From contig NZ_CP035310.1 of the NCBI RefSeq assembly GCF_004114695.1, positions 2,029,501 to 2,093,500 of the forward strand: 64,000 bases of DNA. The letters are read 5' to 3'. Of the stretch, positions 52,973 to 62,244 are shown piece after piece; the first letter of the stretch is position 1, and each line of letters opens with the position of its first letter. The notes under the pieces are model-generated. The model was not told where the DNA came from, did no database searches, and was given only the letters and a program-made list of their open reading frames with translations. Both the position numbers and the translations under genes were made by a program. The DNA comes from Erythrobacter sp. HKB08. Its GTDB lineage: Bacteria; Pseudomonadota; Alphaproteobacteria; Sphingomonadales; Sphingomonadaceae.

Positions 52973-53877
52973 GCGCCTGGAAAATCTCCGCCTTTGCGCC
53001 CAAGCCTGTCGTGCAGGACGCATTGCTCGCGCATGAGGAGGCGTGGGACTGGGATCCGGAAGTCGTGCTGTCGGGCCGCGAGGTGGCCGAGGAGCGGCCG
53101 CAGGACTGGGTGCTCGAAGCATGGCTCTCGCGCAAGCCGGGCAAGAGCGACACGCAGGCCGTGCAGCAGCTCTTTTCAGGACGGGCGCCCAACCTCGTCA
53201 TCGAGAAGCTGCCGGACGAGGACTGGCTGACGCTCAGCCAGCAGGGTGTCGAGCCGATCGACGCGGGCAAGTTCCACGTCCACACGCCCGATTATCCGCC
53301 GCTCGACACTCCCGGTGTGCGATCCTTTGCCATTCCCGCGAGCCAGGCTTTCGGGACCGGCCAGCACGAAACGACCGCCGGTTGCCTCGAAATGCTGACG
53401 ACGATGAAGCGCCGCGGCGTCACCGCGCGCAATCTCGCGGATATCGGGACCGGGACGGGCCTGCTCGCCTTCGCCGCGCTCGACCTGTGGCCGCGCGCGC
53501 TCGCCACCGCGAGCGATATCGACGACGTCTGCGTCGAGGTGGTCGAATACAATGCCGCGCAGAACGGCTTCCCCATGGGTGCAGGCGCGGGCGAATTGAC
53601 GATGGTCGTTGCCGACGGGATGGACCACCCGCTGCTGCAGGCGCGCGGGCCCTACGATTTGCTGATCGCCAACATCCTCGCCGGTCCGCTGGTCGAGCTC
53701 GCGCCCTCCTTTGCCAGGAGCACGGTTGCCGGAGGCAGCCTGCTGCTTGCCGGATTGCTCGAAACGCAGGAGGCCAGCGTGCGCCGGGCCTATCGCCGCG
53801 AGGGCTTCCGCCTTGCCGCGAAGATCGTGAATGGCGACTGGTCGATCCTCTGGCTGCGCAAGCGGAATACCAGATGA
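52969..53877 (+). CDS. prmA: Ribosomal protein L11 methyltransferase
   Basis: 302 aa, starting with a GTG overlapping the previous TGA (GTGA). The C-terminal SAM domain has FGTGQHETTAGCLEML, DIGTGTGLLAFAAL, ASDIDDVCVEVV and ANILAGPLVELA. The N-terminal domain recognises L11. It methylates several lysines and the N-terminus of ribosomal protein L11. Its place behind a metallo-beta-lactamase is unusual. The stop overlaps the next start (ATGA). Confidence 0.93.
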   Translation: MSAWKISAFAPKPVVQDALLAHEEAWDWDPEVVLSGREVAEERPQDWVLEAWLSRKPGKSDTQAVQQLFSGRAPNLVIEKLPDEDWLTLSQQGVEPIDAGKFHVHTPDYPPLDTPGVRSFAIPASQAFGTGQHETTAGCLEMLTTMKRRGVTARNLADIGTGTGLLAFAALDLWPRALATASDIDDVCVEVVEYNAAQNGFPMGAGAGELTMVVADGMDHPLLQARGPYDLLIANILAGPLVELAPSFARSTVAGGSLLLAGLLETQEASVRRAYRREGFRLAAKIVNGDWSILWLRKRNTR

Positions 53878-54545
53878 GAACCGCCAAGCGGGTCGTCCTG
53901 TGGCCCATCGCGGCGCTGCTTGCTGCGACGCTGCTCTATTTCCTCGCTGCATGGGTCGGCAGTTCGATCCCGCGCAATTCGGGCTGGACCGAGCCGTCCA
54001 CCGGTGTCGAGATCATGGTCGAGGACAATGGCGTCCACACCGCCATCATCATGCCCTTGGTGAGCGAGCAGGTGGACTGGCGCGCGCATTTCCCGCTCAC
54101 CGACCTCGCCCGTCCCGACGCAGGCTACACGCATGTCTCGGTCAGCTGGGGCGAGCACAATGTCTTCCTCAACACGCCGACCTGGGCCGACCTGTCGCTG
54201 TCGACAGCGCTGGGTGCAGCTACGGGAGGCGACGTGCTGACCCATGCGGCGTTCTATGTGCGCCCCGCGGCCTCGCCATCCCATCGCAGGCTGACGATCA
54301 GCGAGGAAACCTATGCGCGGCTGGTCGAAGCCGTGCTGAAACGCTCGCAGACCGGAGGTGAGAAACGCGCCCTCCCGGGCTATGCCGCCTACGACGCGTT
54401 CTACCCCGCCCCCGGCACCTATCACCTCGGCAATACCTGCAACCAGTTCGTCAGCGACGCGCTGGCGGAGGCAGGCATCCGCACCGGCTGGTGGACGCCG
54501 ATGGCGGGCGGCGTGATGAAGTGGGTCCCGCTGCCGCCTGAATAA
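53874..54545 (+). CDS. TIGR02117/DUF2459 family exported protein
   Basis: 223 aa from the ATG at 53874, overlapping prmA; the longer open frame to 53043 is a prmA shadow. An N-terminal helix (RVVLWPIAALLAATLLYFLAA, positions 6-26) anchors it. NGVHTAIIMPLV, SVSWGEHNVFLNTPTW and LGNTCNQFVSDALAEAG follow; the His, the Cys in NTCNQ and the Trp-rich end suggest a papain-like (NlpC/P60-type) fold, an inference. The family was named from urease-region genes but its function is unknown. Confidence 0.85.
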   Translation: MRTAKRVVLWPIAALLAATLLYFLAAWVGSSIPRNSGWTEPSTGVEIMVEDNGVHTAIIMPLVSEQVDWRAHFPLTDLARPDAGYTHVSVSWGEHNVFLNTPTWADLSLSTALGAATGGDVLTHAAFYVRPAASPSHRRLTISEETYARLVEAVLKRSQTGGEKRALPGYAAYDAFYPAPGTYHLGNTCNQFVSDALAEAGIRTGWWTPMAGGVMKWVPLPPE

Positions 54546-54613
54546 TCCGCGCGGAACCCACGCCAGCGCGGCGCTTTGGTTGGGAAACCCCCAACGACAA
54601 GGCGAGACATCCC

Positions 54614-55285
54614 ATGGCCCAGACCCTCCTCATCACCGGCGCATCGACCGGCATCGGCGAAGCGACCGCCCGCGCGGCAGCGAAAGCGGGGTGGAACGTC
54701 GCCCTGCTCGCCCGATCGAAGGACAAGCTCGACAAGCTGGCCGACGAGATCGGCGACGGCGCGCTCGCGATCGAATGCGACGTGACCGACCGGGAGCAGG
54801 TCGCCTCCGCAGTCTCGCAGACGGTCGAGAAGTTCGGCGGCCTCGACGGCGTGTTCGCAAACGCCGGCAAGGGCGTGAGCAATCCCGGCGTGGAAGACGG
54901 CGACCCGGACGAGTGGCACGACATGATCCACCTCAACATCCTCGCCGTGCTCTATACCGCGCATGCGACCCTGCCCGAACTGAAGAAGACCAAGGGCCAC
55001 TTCATCGTCACCGGATCGAAGGCCGGGCGCGAACACTTCAAGGGGTCGATCTACAGCGCGACCAAGTGGTTCGTGCATGGCTTTGCGGGCAATCTCGCCG
55101 AGGAAATGCGCGAATGGCAGGGCCGCTGCACGGTAATTTCGCCCGGCATGGTCGACACGCCCTTTTTCGACGAAGCCAAGCCGACCAAGCTGCAACCGCA
55201 GGACGTTGCCGACGCGGTCGTATTCGCGCTCGAGCAGCGCGATACCTCCTGCATCCGTGAAATCCACCTAATGCCCAACGACTAG
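54614..55285 (+). CDS. SDR family oxidoreductase
   Basis: 223 aa. TGASTGIGEATARAA, ANAGKGVSNPGVE, IVTGSKAGREHFKGSIYSATK with Ser, Tyr and Lys. Similar to YdfG-type reductases for short hydroxy acids, but the substrate is not known. The ATG at 54614 follows a poor ribosome site. It is the first gene after the prmA unit, with a 68-bp gap containing a 6-bp stem (GTTGGG/CCCAAC at 54579-54595). Confidence 0.88.
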   Translation: MAQTLLITGASTGIGEATARAAAKAGWNVALLARSKDKLDKLADEIGDGALAIECDVTDREQVASAVSQTVEKFGGLDGVFANAGKGVSNPGVEDGDPDEWHDMIHLNILAVLYTAHATLPELKKTKGHFIVTGSKAGREHFKGSIYSATKWFVHGFAGNLAEEMREWQGRCTVISPGMVDTPFFDEAKPTKLQPQDVADAVVFALEQRDTSCIREIHLMPND

Positions 55286-55350
55286 GCTCGCCCCCACCCC
55301 TTGCGCTTGCCCCGACATGCCGACAAGCATGGCGGCGAGAGGAGCATGGA

Positions 55351-56154
55351 ATGGGGCAGGACTACAGCACGATCACGGTCGAAAAGCGCGGCGAGGTCGA
55401 CTGGCTGACGCTCGACCGGCCCGATTCGCTCAACGCGATTTCGCTGCGCATGGTCGAGGAGCTGAACGACTATTTCGGCCGCCTCTACAACGACGGTTCG
55501 GTCCGCGTCGTCGTGATGCGCGGTGCCGGCAAGGCGTTCTGCGCCGGGCTCGACATCAAGGAACGCAGCGAGGATCGCGGGGAGATACCCTTCGGCGGCG
55601 GCTTCGGATTCCAGGGCTACCTCGCCGATGTCTATCTGAAGATGCGGCGCTGCCCGCAGCCGATCCTCGCGCTGGTGCACGGCGCGGCATGTGGCGGCGG
55701 GTTCGCTTTCGCACTCGCGTCCGACATTCGCATCGCAGGCGAGAGCGCGCGGATGAACAGCGCTTTCATCAAGCTCGGCCTGTCGTCCTGCGACATGGGG
55801 GTGAGCTATTTCCTGCCGCGCCTCGTCGGCCAGTCGCTCGCCTCCGAACTCATGCTGACGGGTCGCTTCATCACGGCCCAGCGCGCGCTGGCCGCCAATC
55901 TCGTGAGCGAAGTCGTGCCCGACGATCAGCTGGAAAGCGCCGCGCAGGGCTGGATCGACGACCTGCTGGCCGCATCGCCGATGGGCCTGCGCATGACCAA
56001 GGAAGGGCTGCAGATGGCGACCGATGCGGGCAGCCTCGAAGCCGCCATGGCGATCGAGAACCGCAACCAGATCATGACCAGCGCGAGCCCGAATTTCCAC
56101 GAGGGAATGACCGCCTTCCTCGAAAAGCGGCGTCCCGACTACACGCCCGACTGA
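55351..56154 (+). CDS. Enoyl-CoA hydratase/isomerase family protein
   Basis: 267 aa crotonase. The CoA/oxyanion part is MRGAGKAFCAGLDIKERS and HGAACGGGFAFALASDIRIAG, with AFIKLGLSSCDMGVSYFLPR for the second region. The catalytic position in the second region has Asp (CDMG) rather than a clear Glu pair, so a hydratase role is likely but not sure. A GGAG lies about eight bases before the ATG. Its 3' end overlaps the convergent CinA-domain gene by 16 bp. Confidence 0.88.
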   Translation: MGQDYSTITVEKRGEVDWLTLDRPDSLNAISLRMVEELNDYFGRLYNDGSVRVVVMRGAGKAFCAGLDIKERSEDRGEIPFGGGFGFQGYLADVYLKMRRCPQPILALVHGAACGGGFAFALASDIRIAGESARMNSAFIKLGLSSCDMGVSYFLPRLVGQSLASELMLTGRFITAQRALAANLVSEVVPDDQLESAAQGWIDDLLAASPMGLRMTKEGLQMATDAGSLEAAMAIENRNQIMTSASPNFHEGMTAFLEKRRPDYTPD

Positions 56155-56654
56155 GCTTCCAGCACCGCCTCGAGATGGTCGAGCGCGGCGCGGGTGAAAG
56201 CTTCCATGTTCGCGATCCGGTCGTCGCTGCCGGTCTCGGTCACTTGCGTCCATTCGCCGTGCGGCCCGACGACGGCGGCGACGCTGCGCCCGGCAGGAGC
56301 GCCGGTCGGATGACTCGACCCGCCGACCGATCCGCTCTCGGCAATGCCCCATTCGGCGCCGAAATTGTCGCGGATCGCGCGCGCCTGCAGCAGAGCGTAG
56401 TCCTCGCTCGCCCCGCGCATCCCGCGATAGGCCTCGCGCGGCAGGTCGAACAACACGTCGCGGGCGCGCAGCGAATAGACCACCCCGCCCCCGACGAAGA
56501 AATCGAGCGCTCCCGGCACGGTGAGCAAGGCGGCCGCCATCATCCCGCCTGTCGCGCCATCGGCCACCGCGATCTTCTCGCCGCGTTCGCGCAACAGGGC
56601 CGCAATGCGGAGAGCCCGGTGGTTGAGCGCCTGGAGGTCGAGCTGTGCGGCCAT
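56139..56654 (-). CDS. CinA C-terminal domain protein (nicotinamide mononucleotide amidase-like)
   Basis: 171 aa from the ATG at 56654, overlapping the previous stop by one base (TGATG). KIAVADGATGGMMAAALLTVPGA, FVGGGVVYS, RAIRDNFGAEWGIAESGSVGG and GPHGEWTQVTETG fit the PncC/CinA-C fold, the amidase that recycles NMN. The usual Ser in the AES-TGG motif is replaced by Ala-Thr-Gly (DGATGG), so activity is uncertain. No CinA N-terminal domain is present. Confidence 0.78.
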   Translation of the reverse strand: MAAQLDLQALNHRALRIAALLRERGEKIAVADGATGGMMAAALLTVPGALDFFVGGGVVYSLRARDVLFDLPREAYRGMRGASEDYALLQARAIRDNFGAEWGIAESGSVGGSSHPTGAPAGRSVAAVVGPHGEWTQVTETGSDDRIANMEAFTRAALDHLEAVLEAQSGV

Positions 56655-57298
56655 CAAGCGGCCCGCTTTCGAAACGCGACGAAGGCTCCGAACACGGCGA
56701 CCGAAATGAAACCCAGCAGCCCCACGGGACCGACGAGTGGCAGCGGGATGCCGAGACCGGCGTGCAGCGCGGCAAACCCCAGTGCAGCCAGGCCGTTGGA
56801 AACAGCCGCGATGATCACGACCCAACGCGGGACCGGCGACGGCTCGCTGGACCACTCAAGCCAGAACGCCATCGCAAGTCCGGCGCATGTCAACAAATTG
56901 CCGACGAAGAACAGTTCGGTCGTGATGCCGTTGATTAGGTTGAAGCTGTTGGCCCCGATTTCGCCGCCTGCAAAGGCCGAAGGATAGCCTCCGATCATGA
57001 GCGGATACATCGGCAGCACCGCGGCGACCCCGATCGCTGCAAGCGCCCAACCGGCTCGTCCTGTGGTTTTCAGCCGCACCAATGCCCCCGCTCCGATGAG
57101 GGCCATTGCGAGAACCTCGAAATGCCATCCCCTCGAAAGAGCGGCAAAATTCTCCTCGTAGTAGACGAGCCTTGCAGCAATGTCGGTCGGAGCGGCGCTC
57201 GTGATCATCAGGTACTCGGCGATGATGAAAGGCATGGAGCCCGCGCCGAGCAACAGGAAAAGGCCGCCTATGCGCTCCGATCTTCCGTCTGCGATCAT
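56654..57298 (-). CDS. Polytopic membrane protein of unknown function
   Basis: 214 aa from the ATG at 57298 behind a strong AGGAGG; frame upstream is a shadow of ligA. Six or seven hydrophobic helices spread through the chain (around 12-32, 57-73, 80-98, 122-142, 155-172 and 183-205). The loop GGYPSAFAGGEIGANSFNL is polar. No family is recognised. It sits between ligA (8 bp) and the CinA-domain gene. Confidence 0.75.
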   Translation of the reverse strand: MIADGRSERIGGLFLLLGAGSMPFIIAEYLMITSAAPTDIAARLVYYEENFAALSRGWHFEVLAMALIGAGALVRLKTTGRAGWALAAIGVAAVLPMYPLMIGGYPSAFAGGEIGANSFNLINGITTELFFVGNLLTCAGLAMAFWLEWSSEPSPVPRWVVIIAAVSNGLAALGFAALHAGLGIPLPLVGPVGLLGFISVAVFGAFVAFRKRAA

Positions 57299-57306
57299 TC
57301 GTCCTC

Positions 57307-59956
<2,650 letters not shown>

Positions 59957-59960
<4 letters not shown>

Positions 59961-60502
59961 CTGCCCGTAACCTGGATATCGAGCTCCTCGCGCCGGATGC
60001 GCCATTCGCCGCGCTGGAAACGCACGCGGTAGTAGCTCCAGCCGTGCTGGCCGTTCGCGTAATAGCCCGCCCAGCCGAGGCAGTTGTCGGGCGTCTCGCA
60101 GGAGAAGTCGTGCACGTCGAAGATCGCCGCGGGCTGGCCCGTATCCGAGGCGACGACATCGCGCGGGCCCTCTCGCTCGCATCGCGAGATCGGCGATAGC
60201 GCGGGAAAGCGCGCGATAAGGGTCCGTTCGATTTCCGGGTCGAGGGCTTCGGAGCGTGACCACGGTTCGTGAACCGTCAGTCTCGTGGAAGCGGCACACA
60301 CGACCTCATAGGGGCGCTCGTCCCGCGCAAAATACTCCGCCAGCCGGTATTCGAGCAGCGCGAGGCGCGGTGTATCGATATCGGAGTAGAAGCCGGTCTC
60401 CACCTCGGGAAGGACCGTCGCATAGCGTTCGAGATACGGGGAACAGGCCGACAGCAATGTCGCCGTCCCCAACAAACCGAATGTGAGCGAACGCTTCGTC
60501 AT
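59957..60502 (-). CDS. Lipoprotein of unknown function
   Basis: 181 aa from the ATG at 60502; the frame to 60997 is a recN shadow. Signal peptide with lipobox: TKRSLTFGLLGTATLLSACSP. The mature part has YEVVCAASTRL, FSCETPDNCLGWAGYYANG and YYRVRFQRGEWRIRREEL, with three cysteines beside the lipid Cys. It lies 38 bp behind recN on the same strand. No family is recognised. Confidence 0.8.
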
Positions 60503-60540
60503 CCCGGTCGAACGCCCGGAATTGCAATAAGTGCCTGAGC

Positions 60541-62205
60541 TTACGCCTTTTCGAGCAGCCGGTCGGCCTGCGCACGCGCTTCCGGCGTGACTTCCGCGCC
60601 CGACAGCATGCGGGCGATTTCTTCCTGCCGCCCGCTCTCGTCGAGCAGGACGACGCTCGTCTTCGTGACCGTGCCTTCGGAGGACTTGGCGATCATGTAA
60701 TGCGTGGCGCCGCGCGCCGCGACCTGCGGGCTGTGTGTGACGGCGAGAAGCTGGCCATCGGCTGCGAGCCTTGCGAGCCGCTCGCCGATCGCGCTGGCGA
60801 CTGCGCCGCCGACACCGCGGTCGATCTCGTCGAAGATCACCGTCGCCGCCCCGCCCTGTTCGGCCAGCGCGACCTTCAGCGCGAGGATGAAGCGCGACAG
60901 CTCGCCGCCGCTCGCAATCTTGTTGAGCGGCGCGAAGTCGGCACCCGGGTTGGTCGCGATGAGGAATTCGACCGCGTCCATCCCGCCTGCGCCCCATTTC
61001 TCTTCCGGCAGTTCGGCAATCGCGGTCTGGAAGCGCGCGGCATCGAGCTTGAGCGGCGCGAGTTCGGCGGCAACCGCCTCGTCCAGCTTCTTCGCTGCCG
61101 TCACCCGGTCGGCATGGAGCTTCTCGGCCGCATTGCGATAAGTGACCGCCGCTTCCTTCGCGGCGATTTCGAGCGCGTCGATTTCAGCTTCGCCGCCTTC
61201 GATGGCATCGAGCGCTGCGCGCATTTCGCGCATCTTCTCCGGCAGTTCGTCGACCTGGCAATTGTGCTTGCGGGCCAGCGCACGCAATTCGAACAGGCGC
61301 GTTTCCGCCGCATCGAGCGCCGCCGGGTCGTGGACCAGCGCCTCTGCCGCCGCTTCGAGCTTTTCCTCCGCCTCGCCCGCTTCGATCACCGCGCGGTCGA
61401 GCGCCTCGAGCGCTTCGGCCAGCAGCGGGTGTTCGCCGCCGATCCGGTCAAGCTTGCGCGCCGCGACACGCAGCGCGGCGAGCGGGCTGTCGGAGCCTTC
61501 CCACACCTGCCGCAGTTCCTCGAGATCGCCGGCCAGCTTCTCGCCCTTCTGCATGTCGGCACGGGCACCGGCGAGCCGCTCTTCCTCGCCCGCCTGCGGC
61601 TCGAGATTGGTGAGTTCGGCAAGATGCGCGAGCAGCAGGTCCTGGTCGGCCTTCGCCTGCTCGATCGAGGCCTTCGCCGCATCGAGCCGCTCGCGCGCTT
61701 CGGACCAGCCGCGCCAGGCAGTCGCAACCGCATCGACATCCGCGCCCGCATAGCGATCGAGCAGCGCGCGGTGTCCGCGCGGGTTCACCAGGCCGCGATC
61801 GTCATGCTGACCGTGCAGTTCGACCAGCGCGCCGGAAATCTCGCGCAGCATGGCGACGCCGACGGGCTGGTCGTTTATCCACGCCTTCGAGCCGCCGTCG
61901 GCCTTCAACTGCCGGCGGATGATGAGAGGTTCGCCCGGCTCGCGCTCCAGCTCCGCATCGTCGAGCGCTTCGCGGATCGCCTCGGGCAGCGTGGCGAATT
62001 CGAAAGTCGCGGTGACGCTCGCCTTCTCCTCGCCCGCGCGGACAAGCCCGCTATCGGCGCGGTTGCCGAGGACGAGGCCCAAAGCGTCGAGCAGGATCGA
62101 CTTGCCCGCACCGGTCTCGCCCGTCAGCACGCCGAGACCGCGCCCGAAATCCAGGTCGAGCGCCTCGATCAATACGATGTTGCGGATGGCGAGATGGGTC
62201 AGCAT
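60541..62205 (-). CDS. recN: DNA repair protein RecN
   Basis: 554 aa SMC-like ATPase. Walker A GETGAGKSILLDALGLVLGNR near the N-terminus, a long coiled-coil middle (about 160-360, with RLDAAKASIEQAKADQ) and the C-terminal IFDEIDRGVGGAVAS Walker B block with GERLARLAADGQLLAVTHSPQ. It acts in double-strand break repair. recN is often SOS-regulated, but no GTTCN7GTTC motif is seen in the 40-bp gap upstream. Confidence 0.95.
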   Translation of the reverse strand: MLTHLAIRNIVLIEALDLDFGRGLGVLTGETGAGKSILLDALGLVLGNRADSGLVRAGEEKASVTATFEFATLPEAIREALDDAELEREPGEPLIIRRQLKADGGSKAWINDQPVGVAMLREISGALVELHGQHDDRGLVNPRGHRALLDRYAGADVDAVATAWRGWSEARERLDAAKASIEQAKADQDLLLAHLAELTNLEPQAGEEERLAGARADMQKGEKLAGDLEELRQVWEGSDSPLAALRVAARKLDRIGGEHPLLAEALEALDRAVIEAGEAEEKLEAAAEALVHDPAALDAAETRLFELRALARKHNCQVDELPEKMREMRAALDAIEGGEAEIDALEIAAKEAAVTYRNAAEKLHADRVTAAKKLDEAVAAELAPLKLDAARFQTAIAELPEEKWGAGGMDAVEFLIATNPGADFAPLNKIASGGELSRFILALKVALAEQGGAATVIFDEIDRGVGGAVASAIGERLARLAADGQLLAVTHSPQVAARGATHYMIAKSSEGTVTKTSVVLLDESGRQEEIARMLSGAEVTPEARAQADRLLEKA

Positions 62206-62244
62206 GAGCGTTGGTCGATTCCCTAGCCCAAGCCGCGAGGCGCG

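Noticed and set aside
54579-54595. GTTGGG/CCCAAC stem behind the DUF2459 gene
   Set aside because: A 6-bp stem without T run is too weak to call a terminator.
56139-56154. Overlap of the enoyl-CoA hydratase and CinA-domain genes as a sign of a frameshift
   Set aside because: The genes are convergent; a 16-bp tail overlap is usual in this dense genome and both proteins are complete.
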